A stretch of DNA of 64,000 nucleotides from Protaetiibacter sp. (GCA_030150265.1 JASLGG010000032.1:1-64000), one strand, 5' to 3'; shown: positions 16,901 through 25,489, counted from the first letter of the stretch. Translations and numbers: made by a program. The notes: a model not told the origin generated them from the sequence alone.

Positions 16901-18470
16901 CGACTACCAGTTCACCCAGTTCGAGGTGCGCAAGGTGGTCACCGCCGGCACCGGGGTGGTCGTCCCGACGTCGTTCGGGTTCCAGGTGAGCTGCACCTTC
17001 CTCGGTCAGGCCCTGACCCTGCCGGCCGCCGATGCCGCCTTCAGCCTCGACGCGGGTGGGAGCAAGGTGATCACCGGCATCCCGGTGAACTCGGTCTGCT
17101 CGGTGCAGGAGACGCAGAAGCGCGGCGCGGACCTCGTGGTCGTCTCCGGGGGAACCGCCACCGGCGGCACGGTCACCGAGAACCAGGCCACCAGCACCGT
17201 GACCATCACGGGCCTCCGCCCGCAGACGGGCGCCACCAGCGTCAACTGGGCGCAGTTCCACAACCGCTACGACGCGGGCGCGGTGGTGAGCATCGTGAAG
17301 GACTTCGCGGGGGATGCGGCCGACCAGTTCGGCGAGAACGCCACCCCGGCCAAGAGCTTCACCATCCACGCGGTGTGCACCTTCGAGAACGCCACCCAGT
17401 TCGACGGCGACATCGTGCTCGACGCGGCGAACGGATGGTCGGAGACCCTCGAGAACCTCACCGAGGGCGCCAGCTGCGTCTTCACCGAGCCGGACCTGGG
17501 CGGCGCGGACCGGGTGGTCTTCTCCCCGGCCGCGACCGGCGGAGACTCCAGCGGGCAGCTCACGGTGCCCGGGGTCAACACGCTCGCGACGGTGACCGCG
17601 ACCAACTGGTTCCTCACCGGCGCGATCGAGGTGCAGAAGACCTGGATCGGTGACGGCGCGGCCAAGTTCGGCCAGCTCCCGGGCCTCGACTACGAGTTCA
17701 CCCTCCAGTGCGTCCGTGACGGGGTGGCGGTCGTGCTGCCGGGCGGCGACACCCGCACCGTGTCCTCCACCTCGCCGACGGCGTCCTACACGGGCATCGC
17801 GTCCGGCGCCGACTGCACGCTGAGCGAGACCGCGTCGAACGGCGCCTGGTCGTGGCGGGTGCTCGACGGCAACGGCGACCCGGTGACCGACGGCGAGTTC
17901 ACGATCGTCGTCGATCCGACGGATCTCAGCGACGACCAGCCCCAGGACATCGGGCTGCTGTCGGTGGAGAACTTCTTCCCGCTCGCGGAGATCTCGGTGG
18001 ACAAGACGGTCGACGTGCAGCGCGCGGACGGCTCGGCATCCGGCCCCTTCGAGGTGCTGCTCAGCTGCACCCTCGACGGCCGTCCGGTGCTGCCGCAGGA
18101 GGACGTGACCCAGCAGCTGACGGTCGGCCAGACCGTCACCTGGACCGAGCTTCCGGCCGGCGCCGACTGCACCGTGACAGAGACGGATCGCGGCGGCGCG
18201 CTGCAGACCGGCTACCGCCTCACCGGTGCCGCCGGAGCCCTCGCCCCGCGGGTCGACGGCGCCGTCGCGCAGCTGGCGCCGCTGCGTCCGGTGCCGCCGG
18301 ACGGCACGGTCGCCAATCACCTCGAGTTCGTCAACAGCTACCCGCTGCCCGACACGGGCGCCCGCGACATGACCTGGGTCGTCGTGGGGGCGGGCGCGCT
18401 GCTGCTGCTCGGTGCGGGCGGGCTCGGCCTGGCGGCCGTGCTGCGGCGTCGCCGGGAGGGCCGCGGCTGA
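10998..18470 (+). CDS. giant secreted repeat protein with LPDTG wall-sorting tail
   Basis: 2490 residues. A long basic N-region and hydrophobic core (residues 17-55) form a signal peptide with likely cleavage after AVAA. Roughly residues 60-1860 hold repeated beta-sandwich modules. Each begins with a Lys-Thr/Ser-Phe/Leu pattern and carries an F-D-L/x-G-T-I-T-W/L-P strand and a G-L/V-R-I/L-T/V-F strand, with at least six recognisable copies and DUF11-like parts. Five copies of a prealbumin-like domain of the DUF5979 type follow, starting near 1869, 1974, 2096, 2209 and 2332. LPDTG at 2450-2454, a hydrophobic helix and Arg residues complete a sortase signal. A GTG at 11007 is an alternative start. 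It is probably an adhesin or stalk on the cell wall. The gene occupies 7.5 kb as one transcription unit. Confidence 0.88.
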   Translation: MLPVPSFPNSVVDPTARRRRRRSLLSRPRAALSAAVALVVVAGSVLLPATAAVAAPTAGLTIQKSVTKTSVVPGESFNWQIEVGCSVLTQECINAALTDVVPPEFIVGDASTITVTGAGGDVAFSASVTPAAPSYVPGGPGQTVAVDFLDRLTLPAGDTGLANHIATVTIPVTTRGDLPHADPRTVTNTAKITADTADPKQSSADVTVTVPLNLATVATKTFTPDTVLGVAGSQTTVTAAGKNTSNSAIDTFTIQDPAGTVGDSGIFKDTLRVDSLGTVVWPASAGSATVAVWSTVASDWVSAAPVAAGGTLSLPAGVSAADIRGVRITFSSTTPQMLTGETASFQLGTTVRTAGSGTRSNVSSSVVGVEGVTVTATDTKQLTLQGATSAVEATKLISPDRLSSQAYGAQDLTQATVTLTGRNTGSVPLSSMTISEPSAPSSPADLTATNPLAPAHPGGGLAFQTFGTITWPAGATAASIVYHYADGTSSTASTTTAGTLPAPVAGERVTGFEATFTGTMQRDAKATLPFTVKTNPAQTESRVDVDNHVLVTGVNTLNQTVTDTAQDDAIVYGDRVSIETSKSLTRTSIPSVPGQSTTSRLRTTVKPYPESSRAANQIIQYDPPASETGLTDWYTYFDATTLTLTSVPGSATLTVQYRDAAGNWTDVPGMVGLDDSGSPYTIDFPTGLRDSIHGVRMVWNSPDGFVPGSALDANITYRLRSTLRDTVTPLPNADLDDTLVNCSSAEAWIGAGGGTADATADSPTPCPHVDLEAMPTGPGVGGLPLYKQFRTLSGNTVQNTEKDITTTRSGERSGVRLGWSTGGRTGLSEVTVTDALAAPGVGPKGMYDAFDLYRIGALSNTRDPYFQYDRVAIQLYNRTTSTWETPSGVSCTLAAPCTSFSGYTLNAAQQDLYVGVRFIFTERPGRTGLDQLPGDGVAVSTGTSRGIDLIYQLRDTLRSNANFPVVDGPLYNAPLAAGTPTHSVIRNDVQILGKSSAGDLTAATSDSIQLQDANLALDVTKTWAGGPLPIVGDPMPTSRVTLTTTNQTPQPARVSELTILEPNPGPAGVVASPFESFDLRHIQSITYPAGATGITIEVRDGAGAILKSATGSGSLANMDTARTTALGWTIAELADAQSLKIVFTGAMALNAHGDVEFDLGLRTATRTAGTPVAPGTVDNGAQGTVSDLRFDPASDPAAPTFHRVELADDDSADIRLETRTIAVTAGKSFSPTTQTEPTRTPITMTLSGTPGGTERVAELSLTDDRATFWNAFDLVSKGTITLPTFASPGGAAVLQVEVCTGGTFDASAIASAPAADCAARNGIWQGAGTWLTQAQLTAGSFLPPGVSASAVQGLRLTVKRADGAQWEDPQAPAVTIPLQVQRRQNLRSGGAVPTDYDENTAAPGETALGTTTNGVTAKITGIWGGVAQNSTTASYVYHHLSTAVQVQKLPKGLRSPASAVPYTLTVRNTGELPIENPVITDKLPTDGVGAMLVFDPDKTMQYQISVTGGSVPSGSTAIPSGTFQQGDAGLTIMPTVDAYGPTQIRFAFPAGTVLGVGQTVTIQVPLKFRPGLAAATVVTNTFEITGDRVFDACTAPTGHSAAMTSAGKGCSTGTDVTIDYTPALRAYISDRAEVTPGVSFPGYADANSQFTGGTDADCRAAQDAAGFSRPPCAPTTIPGQNATWRLTVQNTGTTEIERLVVATRLPTTGDQTIVSSLVRDSKWRAAFNGQIAAQFGPDATVTTYYTTQVLPCDGVLQAPSNAVACGTDPATGWAPLPPGGLADPSIVTGLQFVVDFAPGKLFKPADVVTVDIGTTTRAEVAVFEGSAGADPLAVNSLSVSGITQPGAGGLTRISALDYSRAVLGLATGSVTISKQITGPAASLIPSGTTFTGNLSCTSLGEAFTRPFQFTITGGVISPSKVVIDDLPGGASCTATETAASGQTSYTASTVVVDPLADPAALPNVSLVNDYQFTQFEVRKVVTAGTGVVVPTSFGFQVSCTFLGQALTLPAADAAFSLDAGGSKVITGIPVNSVCSVQETQKRGADLVVVSGGTATGGTVTENQATSTVTITGLRPQTGATSVNWAQFHNRYDAGAVVSIVKDFAGDAADQFGENATPAKSFTIHAVCTFENATQFDGDIVLDAANGWSETLENLTEGASCVFTEPDLGGADRVVFSPAATGGDSSGQLTVPGVNTLATVTATNWFLTGAIEVQKTWIGDGAAKFGQLPGLDYEFTLQCVRDGVAVVLPGGDTRTVSSTSPTASYTGIASGADCTLSETASNGAWSWRVLDGNGDPVTDGEFTIVVDPTDLSDDQPQDIGLLSVENFFPLAEISVDKTVDVQRADGSASGPFEVLLSCTLDGRPVLPQEDVTQQLTVGQTVTWTELPAGADCTVTETDRGGALQTGYRLTGAAGALAPRVDGAVAQLAPLRPVPPDGTVANHLEFVNSYPLPDTGARDMTWVVVGAGALLLLGAGGLGLAAVLRRRREGRG

Positions 18471-18644
18471 GGCGAGGGATGAGACGGGACGGGGAGACAG
18501 GACGTTCTACCCCTTAATGGGCAGAGGCGCGCTCGACCGCTCGGGCTCTACGCTCGAGAGGCCTCGCACCCGATGAGGTGAGGCGCGCATCGGCCCCCAC
18601 CGATGCGCGGCCTCCGAGTACCCGAACTGCGAGAGGCCAACCCG

Positions 18645-21600
18645 ATGGCACCCCGTTCCCTGGTTCACCGTTCCCGAAAGCGGAGCGCCGTCGCGGCGAC
18701 GCTCGCCATCGCCCTCACGGGCCTGACGGCGATGGTCGCGCCCGCCCCCGCGGCGGTCGCGGCGCCCGCGCCGGCGTTCGACTGCACGGAGCCCCGCTTC
18801 TTCGCGCAGGCGGAGGACCCCGTCGGAACGGTGCGCCTCAACACCGGCAGCTACAACGCGCAGGGTGAGTCCGTGTGGACGGCGCTCGGCCCCGCCCGCA
18901 CGGCACCGAACGTGTACAACGCGGTCGCGTTCAACCCCGTGGACGGATACCTGTACGGCACGGTCTACGGGACCGCGAGCGGTGCGACGCCGGGCAGCTT
19001 CATCCGCATCGATCGGGACGGCACCATCACCCAGCTGGGCGAGTCGTCGGCCGCCCTGGGCTCCGGCTACAACACCCTGTGGGACTCCGGGGAGTTCGAC
19101 GCGGCCGGCACCTACTACGTCGCGTCGGGCAACTCGGGCGGATCGACCCAGGCGAACATCCGCAAGATCTCGGGCCTCGCGGGCGTCACCAGCACGAGCA
19201 GCACCCCTCGTCCGACCCTGACCACGGTGACGCTGTCGCCGACCCCGCGCTTCGCCGACTTCACCTTCAAGGACGGCTTCCTGTGGGCGCCCAACTACGG
19301 GCAGAGCTCCACCATCTACCGCATCGACGTGAACAACACGCTCGGCGGCGGAGCCGGCAAGGTGGCCTCGTTCACCGTGCCGTCGACGGTGATGCCGACC
19401 AACTCCTACGGCTCCGCGTTCACCATGACGAACGGCAACCTCGCCTTCATCGGCACGAACGGCTTCATGTACCAGATCTCGGTGACCGGCGCGGCGACGG
19501 CCACGCCGCAGTTCGAGCTCGTGAGCAAGGTGACGGCGCCCGCTAACCAGCGCAGCAATGCGACCAACTGCAGCACCTCCCTGCCCTCGCACCTCTCGAT
19601 CGTGAAGACGGGCCCGTCGACGGTCATGATCGACTCGACGATCACGTGGACCGTCACGGTCACGAACGACGGCCCCGGCATCACCTCCGGCTTCGTGCTC
19701 ACCGACGCCCTTCCGAACGGGCTGCGGGACATCACCGCGCAGAGCACCGACACCTCCTGCGTCATCACGGGGACGAAGACGGTCACCTGTAACGGCGGCC
19801 GGCTCGGAGTGGGCGACACGGCGGTCGTGACCGTCAGCGCGACCGCGCCGCACACGCCCGGCCCGCTCGCCAACTCCGCCACCGTCGTCGGCAACGAGGA
19901 CCCCAGCCCGCCTGCGCCCTCGACGGTGAACACCGAGGTCGGGGTCTTCACCACGGTCGACCACCCGGTGACGATCCCGGATGCCACGGCGACATCCGGG
20001 AACACCACGAGCGCCCAGGGGGGCGCCGTCGTCCGCCAGGGCGGCGCGTTCGTCTACACGCCGCCCGCCGGCTTCTCGGGCAAGGACTCCTTCACCTACC
20101 AGACGCCCACCGGCACGGTGACGGTGAACGTGGACATCGCACCGATCGCCGCGCCCGTCTTCCTCGAGACCTCGGTCGGTGACGGTGCGGCGATCTCGGT
20201 CACCGAGCTGCTCGCGTACGCCACGGGGTCCAGCCTGACCCTCGACGCGGTCGGGAACGCGGTGAACGGCGTCGTTGAGATCGACGACGACGTGGTGAGG
20301 TTCACCCCGCCCGCCGACTTCTCCGGCACCGCGAGCTTCGAGTACACCGTGCGCGATGCCGACGGCCTGGTCGCGACCGGGACGGTGACCGTGACGGTCC
20401 ACAACCGCTTCGAGCCCGGCGATGGCGTCACGACGCCGCACAACACGGCGGCGACGATCCCGCTCTCCGATATCGCGACCGCGGCGGGCTCACCGCTCGA
20501 CCCGACCCGGACCGAGGCTGGGTCGACGGCTCCGAGTCATGGAACGATCTCCATCACCTCCGGTGGGGGCGTGACCTACACCCCCGCCCCCGGGTACGCG
20601 GGTGCCGACCGGTTCACCCTGTGGGTCTACGACACGGACGGCGAGGGCGGCGAGATCGCCGTCGAGGTCGCGGTGCTGGCGAACACGGTGACCGCACGCG
20701 GCGACACCGCGGCGACGAACGCAGGGACCGGCGTCGCCGTCGACGTGCGCGCCAACGACACCTCGGCGTCCGGCCAGTCGTTCTCCGCCCCCGTCGTGAC
20801 AGCCGATGCGTCGCACGGGACCACCTCCGTCGGGGCGGACGGCAGGATCACCTACACGCCGGCCGCCGGCTTCTCGGGCAGCGACTCCTTCTCCTACCGC
20901 GTCTGCGACACCTCGAATCCGACGCCCGTGTGCGGCACCGCGGATGTCGCCGTCACGGTCCTCAACGTCTTCTCCGGCGGCACGGCGGTCGTCGACGGCG
21001 TGGCCACGCCCCACAACACGGCCAAGCCGATCGACCTCGACGACATCGCCACGACGGCGGGACAGCCGATCGACCCGACCCGGACCACGGTGACCGGCCT
21101 GCCCGCCCACGGCGCGGTGACGACCGACCCGACGACGGGCACGGTCACCTACACGCCGGAGCACGGGTACACCGGCGCCGACGAGTTCGAGCTGCGGGTG
21201 TGCGACGCCGACGACCAGTGCGTGACCTGGACGATCGAGGTCGCCGTGGCGAAGAACGTCGTGGCGGCCGCCGCCGACTCCACGACGACCGGGTACGTCA
21301 CCCCGGTCAACCTCGACGTGCGCTCCAACGACACGAGCGCGTCCGGCCAGGCGCTCGCCGCTCCGACCGTCTCGACCGCTCCGGCCCACGGCGCCGCCGC
21401 GGTGGAGCCGGACGGCTCGATCACCTACACCCCGGACGCGGGCTTCTCGGGCACCGACTCCTTCGTCTACCGGGTGTGCGACACCTCGCATCCGACCGCC
21501 GTCTGCGCGACCGCGACGGCGACCGTCGTGGTCGGCAACCTGTTCACGACGGGGACCGCGGTGGATGACGGAGCTGTCACGCCGCAGAACGAGCCGAAGT

Positions 21601-23126
21601 CGATCCCGCTCGCCGACATCCTGACCGCATCGGGTGCGGCGCTGGATCCGGCCGGGACCACGGTGACGGGTGATCCGGCCAACGGCGGGCTCTCGATCAA
21701 CCCGGTGACGGGGGCGGTCGTCTACTCGCCGAGCCCCGGCTACGCGGGCGACGACGAGTTCGAGCTGCAGCTGCGGGACGTCGATGGCGTCACCACGACG
21801 GTCGTGATCACGGTGACGGTGCTCGCCAACACGGTGACGGCGAACGACGACACGGCCGCGGTCGCCGCGGGCGGCAGCGTCGGGGTCGACGTGCGCGCCA
21901 ACGACGACAGCGAATCGCGCGAAGGCTTCGCGGCTCCGACCGTCACGGTCGAGCCCTCGCACGGCACGGCCGTGGTGGAGTCGGACGGCACGATCACCTA
22001 CGCGCCGGACGCGGGCTTCTCGGGCGAGGACGCCTTCGAGTACGAGGTGTGCGACACCTCGTATCCGACCCCCGTGTGCGACACCGCCGAGGTCACGGTC
22101 GCGATCTCCAACGTCTTCACCTCCGGCACCGCGGTGGATGACGGCGTGGCCACCCCGCAGAACACGCCCAAGCCGATCCCGGTGAGTGACATCGTCACGA
22201 CGGCGGGCCTCCCCGTCGATCCGGCCGGCATCTCGGTGACGTCCGATCCGTCCTATGGCTTGGTCGCGATCGACCCCTCGACGGGCGAGGTCACCTACAC
22301 TCCCGACACCGGTTACACCGGTGACGACGAGTTCGAGCTGCAGCTGTGCGATGCGAACGGCGACTGCACGAGCGTGACGATCGAGGTCAAGGTCGCGGCG
22401 AACGCGGTCGCGGCCGCGAACGACTCGGCGTCGACCCCGCTGAACACGGCGGTCGCGGTCGAGGTGCGCACCAACGACACAAGCGCCTCCGGCCAGCCCC
22501 TCGCGGCACCGACCGTGGTGATCGCGGCCGGGCACGGTTCGGCGACCGTCGGATCGGGCGGCGTGATCACCTACACGCCGGATGCGGGCTTCTCGGGCGA
22601 GGACACCTTCGGCTACCGGGTGTGCGACACCTCGGTGCCCACCTCGATCTGCGACGCGGCCACGGTGACCATCACCGTGCTCAACGAGTTCGTGGCCGGC
22701 CCGGCCACGGTGCCCGGCGGCGCGAAGACCGGTCAGGGTGACCCGCTCACGATCCCGCTCGACGACGTCGTGACGGCGACGGGCGCCCCGCTCGACCCCG
22801 CGACCGTCCGCGTGACCGGCGGCCCCACTCACGGCACCGTCGTCTACGACGAGCGGACCGGTGAGTTCTCCTACTCCCCCGACGGCGCCTTCTCGGGTGA
22901 CGACGCGTTCACCTTCGAGGTGTGCGACGAGTCGGTGCCGAGCCAGTGCACGACGACGACGGCCGCGGTGAGGGTGGCTGCCCGTGCGGTGACCGGTGGT
23001 GCTCTCGGTGCCACGGGCGCGGGGCAGATCGCGGGGTTCGCCGCGGGTGCTCTCGGCGTCGGGCTGCTCGGGCTGCTGCTCGTGGTGCTGGTCCGCGTGC
23101 GCCGTCGCGCCGCGTCGGAGGCCTGA
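18645..23126 (+). CDS. large secreted protein: DUF6923-like, DUF11-like and tandem Ig/cadherin-like repeats
   Basis: 1493 residues. Residues 1-40 form a signal peptide ending near VAAPAPA. About residues 45-305 look like the DUF6923 beta-propeller-type domain (FNPVDGYLYGTVYG, GEFDAAGTYYVASGN). A DUF11 domain follows at about 314-425. The rest is tandem Ig/cadherin-like modules with the repeated NDTSASGQ, ITYTPDAGFSGxDSF and YRVCDTS motifs, arranged as a two-domain unit of about 190 residues repeated four times. The tail has LGATG at 1454-1458, a helix and Arg residues, which resembles a sortase signal but is degenerate. ATG 18645 is preceded by GAGAGG. An in-frame ATG at 18603 is less likely because it would lengthen the signal peptide. 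It follows the giant protein by 174 bases. Confidence 0.85.
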   Translation: MAPRSLVHRSRKRSAVAATLAIALTGLTAMVAPAPAAVAAPAPAFDCTEPRFFAQAEDPVGTVRLNTGSYNAQGESVWTALGPARTAPNVYNAVAFNPVDGYLYGTVYGTASGATPGSFIRIDRDGTITQLGESSAALGSGYNTLWDSGEFDAAGTYYVASGNSGGSTQANIRKISGLAGVTSTSSTPRPTLTTVTLSPTPRFADFTFKDGFLWAPNYGQSSTIYRIDVNNTLGGGAGKVASFTVPSTVMPTNSYGSAFTMTNGNLAFIGTNGFMYQISVTGAATATPQFELVSKVTAPANQRSNATNCSTSLPSHLSIVKTGPSTVMIDSTITWTVTVTNDGPGITSGFVLTDALPNGLRDITAQSTDTSCVITGTKTVTCNGGRLGVGDTAVVTVSATAPHTPGPLANSATVVGNEDPSPPAPSTVNTEVGVFTTVDHPVTIPDATATSGNTTSAQGGAVVRQGGAFVYTPPAGFSGKDSFTYQTPTGTVTVNVDIAPIAAPVFLETSVGDGAAISVTELLAYATGSSLTLDAVGNAVNGVVEIDDDVVRFTPPADFSGTASFEYTVRDADGLVATGTVTVTVHNRFEPGDGVTTPHNTAATIPLSDIATAAGSPLDPTRTEAGSTAPSHGTISITSGGGVTYTPAPGYAGADRFTLWVYDTDGEGGEIAVEVAVLANTVTARGDTAATNAGTGVAVDVRANDTSASGQSFSAPVVTADASHGTTSVGADGRITYTPAAGFSGSDSFSYRVCDTSNPTPVCGTADVAVTVLNVFSGGTAVVDGVATPHNTAKPIDLDDIATTAGQPIDPTRTTVTGLPAHGAVTTDPTTGTVTYTPEHGYTGADEFELRVCDADDQCVTWTIEVAVAKNVVAAAADSTTTGYVTPVNLDVRSNDTSASGQALAAPTVSTAPAHGAAAVEPDGSITYTPDAGFSGTDSFVYRVCDTSHPTAVCATATATVVVGNLFTTGTAVDDGAVTPQNEPKSIPLADILTASGAALDPAGTTVTGDPANGGLSINPVTGAVVYSPSPGYAGDDEFELQLRDVDGVTTTVVITVTVLANTVTANDDTAAVAAGGSVGVDVRANDDSESREGFAAPTVTVEPSHGTAVVESDGTITYAPDAGFSGEDAFEYEVCDTSYPTPVCDTAEVTVAISNVFTSGTAVDDGVATPQNTPKPIPVSDIVTTAGLPVDPAGISVTSDPSYGLVAIDPSTGEVTYTPDTGYTGDDEFELQLCDANGDCTSVTIEVKVAANAVAAANDSASTPLNTAVAVEVRTNDTSASGQPLAAPTVVIAAGHGSATVGSGGVITYTPDAGFSGEDTFGYRVCDTSVPTSICDAATVTITVLNEFVAGPATVPGGAKTGQGDPLTIPLDDVVTATGAPLDPATVRVTGGPTHGTVVYDERTGEFSYSPDGAFSGDDAFTFEVCDESVPSQCTTTTAAVRVAARAVTGGALGATGAGQIAGFAAGALGVGLLGLLLVVLVRVRRRAASEA
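20690..22680 (+). repeat. four tandem ~570-base units inside the surface-protein gene
   Basis: Units begin near 20690, 21260, 21830 and 22400. Each encodes an NDTSASGQ-type domain followed by a TPxNTxKPIPLxDI-type domain. Conservation is high at the protein level and moderate in DNA, so this is an old duplication rather than a recent expansion. It is a potential site of recombination and length variation. Confidence 0.7.
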
Positions 23127-23130
23127 TCCA

Positions 23131-23164
23131 CGCGGCGGGGCGACAGCGTCGTCGCCCCGCCGCG
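23131..23164. terminator. strong hairpin between convergent surface-protein and yhgE genes
   Basis: Perfect 14-base arms (23131-23144 and 23151-23164) with a six-base loop. It starts just after the plus-strand stop and ends just before the minus-strand stop, so it can serve both genes as a bidirectional terminator. Confidence 0.75.
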
Positions 23165-23165
23165 C

Positions 23166-24893
23166 TCAGCCGATGAGCGAGGGCTCGAGGTCGCGCAGGG
23201 TGCGGAACCGCGTCATCCGCGTGACCCCGATCGCCGCGAGCAGCAGGCCCACGAGCATCCACGCCGCGAGCACGAGCGCGTCGACACCCGCCCGCGCGGG
23301 GTCGCCCCCGTACATGAACTGCCGGATGGCGTCGACCGCGTAGCCCATCGGCAGCACGTGGTGCAGGCTCGCGAGCGGGGCGGGGAGCGTCTGCCAGGGG
23401 AAGGTTCCGCCGGCGGTCACGAGCTGCAGCACCATGAGCACGAGCCCCAGGAACTGCCCGACCGATCCGAGCCACACGTTGAGCGCGAGGATGATCGCCG
23501 CGAAGCACAGCGAGGCGAGCGCCATGATGCCGAACACGCCCCACGGCGCCGCCACCGAGAAGCCGAGGGCGACCGCGATCACGAGGAACAGCGCCGCCAT
23601 CTGCAGGATGCCGAGCAGGCCCGGCGTGAGCCAGCCGGCGATCGCGATCTTGAGCGGCGAGTGCAGCGCCGTGATCGCGCGCCGCGACACGGGCTTCACG
23701 ATGAGGAAGAGCGCGTACATGCCGATCCACGCGGCGAGCGCGGCGAAGAACGGCGCGAGGCCCGCACCGTAGGAGCCGGCGCGCGCCACGTTCGAGGTCT
23801 CGAGGGCGACCGGGTCGGCGATCGCCGCCGCCTGACGGGCGCGCACCTCGGGGCTCTCGTCGGGGATGCGTGCGAGCCCGTCGGCGAGCCCGTCGCGCAG
23901 CTGCCCGGCCCCCGCGTCGAGCGCGCCGAGGCCGTCGCGCAGCTGGGCGGCTCCGGATGCGGCGCTCGCTGCGCCGTCGGCCACCTGCCGCGCGCCGTCG
24001 GCGAGCCTGTCGACCTGCCCGGCCGTCGACTGCACGGCGGTGTTCGCCTGGTCGAGCGCCTGGCCGACGGGGTCGAGCCGGGTCAGCACGTCGGCGATCT
24101 GTGCGGGGGTGAGCCCCTGCGCCGCGAGGGCGTCGGCGATCGCCGCGCGTGCCTCGGGCAGCCGCGCGTCGAGTCGCCCGGCCGCCGCCGCGAGCCGGTC
24201 GGCCGCCTCGGCGAGGCGGGCGTTGCCGTCGGCGAGCTGGGCGGCCCCGGAGGAGAGCTGCGCGGTGCCGTCGGCGAGGGTCGCGGCGCCGGATGCGGCA
24301 TCCGCGGTCCCCGAGGCGAGCCGAGTCGCGCCGTCGGCGGCATCCGCCATCCCGCTGCGGATCTCGGCCACGCCGTCGAGCAGCTGCTGCGCCGCCTGTG
24401 CGGTCACCTGCTGGGTGATGCGCGCGAGCATCGTCTGCGCCGCCTGCGTGCCGATGGTGGTGGCGAGGTAGCTGCCCGCATCGTTGGTGGCGAGCTCGAG
24501 CTGCGCCTGCCGCGGTTCGGCGCTCGAGACCGAGAGCAGTGCCGCGGTGAAGTCGGCGGGGATCGTGACGACGAAGTCGTAGCGCGAGGCGGCGATCCCC
24601 TCAGCGGCCTCCGCGGCCGACACCTCGTGCCAGTCGAAGGTGCCGGAGTCGAGCAGCTGACGCGCGATGTCGTCGCCGAGCACCACGTGCTCGCCGTCCC
24701 GCTCGCCACCCGCGTCGTCGACGACGAGGGCGACGGGGATGCGGTCGAAGCGCTCGTAGGGGTCCTGATTGGCCCAGAGGTACAGGCCGCCGTACAGCAC
24801 GGGCACGACGCACAGGGCGAGCAGTGCGATCACCGCCATCGGGGTGGCGGTGAGGCGGCGCAGCTCCGCCTGGATCATGGCGCGGATCTTCAT
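23166..24893 (-). CDS. YhgE/Pip-family membrane protein (ABC-2-like permease)
   Basis: 575 residues. One N-terminal membrane helix follows a short basic start (residues 19-42). A long external region of about 330 residues then carries the family's heptad-like repeats rich in LADG/LxxGAxQL (roughly residues 190-370), including SGAAQLADG and GARQVADGA. Five C-terminal membrane helices follow. YhgE/Pip proteins include phage-receptor and type VII secretion-related proteins as well as putative exporters of the ABC-2 fold, and the substrate here is unknown. It is the third gene of a coupled operon (four-base overlap with the ATPase-like gene) controlled by a TetR regulator, an arrangement typical of drug or lipid efflux. 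Confidence 0.85.
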   Translation of the reverse strand: MKIRAMIQAELRRLTATPMAVIALLALCVVPVLYGGLYLWANQDPYERFDRIPVALVVDDAGGERDGEHVVLGDDIARQLLDSGTFDWHEVSAAEAAEGIAASRYDFVVTIPADFTAALLSVSSAEPRQAQLELATNDAGSYLATTIGTQAAQTMLARITQQVTAQAAQQLLDGVAEIRSGMADAADGATRLASGTADAASGAATLADGTAQLSSGAAQLADGNARLAEAADRLAAAAGRLDARLPEARAAIADALAAQGLTPAQIADVLTRLDPVGQALDQANTAVQSTAGQVDRLADGARQVADGAASAASGAAQLRDGLGALDAGAGQLRDGLADGLARIPDESPEVRARQAAAIADPVALETSNVARAGSYGAGLAPFFAALAAWIGMYALFLIVKPVSRRAITALHSPLKIAIAGWLTPGLLGILQMAALFLVIAVALGFSVAAPWGVFGIMALASLCFAAIILALNVWLGSVGQFLGLVLMVLQLVTAGGTFPWQTLPAPLASLHHVLPMGYAVDAIRQFMYGGDPARAGVDALVLAAWMLVGLLLAAIGVTRMTRFRTLRDLEPSLIG

Positions 24894-25489
24894 TCGGCGC
24901 TCCAGGGCATGAGGGCCGCGTGCGCGGCGCGGCCGATGACGGCGAGCACGGCGATGTCGCGCTCGGCGATGCGGGTGAGGTGGGCCTGCCAGGCGGCGGG
25001 CTCGCCCCCGTGACGGTCGGGCGACACGACGACGAGACCGCGCACGCCGGGGCGCAGCAGCGCGAGCTCGCTCAGCACGCGCACCCGGGTGGCGGGAGCG
25101 AGGTCGGCCATCCGGGTGCGGGCGTCGGATGCGGCGCCCAGCTCCTCGAGCATCCGCGCGGTGGCCTTCGCGGACGCCCAGCGGCCCGCGAACATGAGCT
25201 CCTCGGCGACGACCCCGGCGAGGGTCACGCCGGGCGGCGGCTCGCTCACGGCGGGGGCGTCGACGAGCGCGATCTCGCGGCGCAGCCGGGCGGCGTCGGG
25301 GCGGCCGTCGATCGTGACCTCGCCGCGGTCGGGCCGCATCCGTCCGCTCGCGATGAGGCCGAGCACCGTGGGGCGCTCGGCGGTCTCGGCCTCGGCGAGG
25401 GTCAGCGCGCCCGTGGCGTAGCCGAGGGTCGTGCGCGGGAGAGCCGCGTCGTCGCGGCCCTTCGCGACACCGCTCAGCCGCACCCTCAT
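24890..25489 (-). CDS. degenerate ABC ATPase-like protein, partner of YhgE
   Basis: 199 residues that align by eye with a small ABC nucleotide-binding domain but lack its catalytic motifs. Where the Walker A loop should be, before LGLIASGRMRPDRGEVTIDG, the sequence is ETAERPT with no GxxGxGKS. The signature position reads LAPATRVRVLSELALL instead of LSGGQ. The Walker B/Glu position reads GLVVVSPD instead of LLLDEP. It is therefore unlikely to bind or hydrolyse ATP in the normal way. It overlaps both tetR and yhgE by four bases, so tight stoichiometry is expected. It may be a structural or regulatory subunit. An annotation as an active transporter ATPase would be misleading. Confidence 0.7.
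   Translation of the reverse strand: MRVRLSGVAKGRDDAALPRTTLGYATGALTLAEAETAERPTVLGLIASGRMRPDRGEVTIDGRPDAARLRREIALVDAPAVSEPPPGVTLAGVVAEELMFAGRWASAKATARMLEELGAASDARTRMADLAPATRVRVLSELALLRPGVRGLVVVSPDRHGGEPAAWQAHLTRIAERDIAVLAVIGRAAHAALMPWSAE

Noticed and set aside
11001..18320. Two antisense frames of about 1200 codons under the giant surface-protein gene
   Set aside because: Translations are Arg/Gly/Asp-rich without domains. The plus strand encodes a signal peptide, repeats and LPDTG.
20690..22680. CRISPR-like periodicity
   Set aside because: The period is about 570 bases, lies inside a reading frame and reflects repeated protein domains, not spacers.
24890..25489. Active ABC transporter ATPase
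   Set aside because: General ABC outline only. Walker A, signature and Walker B/Glu residues are missing, so I describe it as degenerate.
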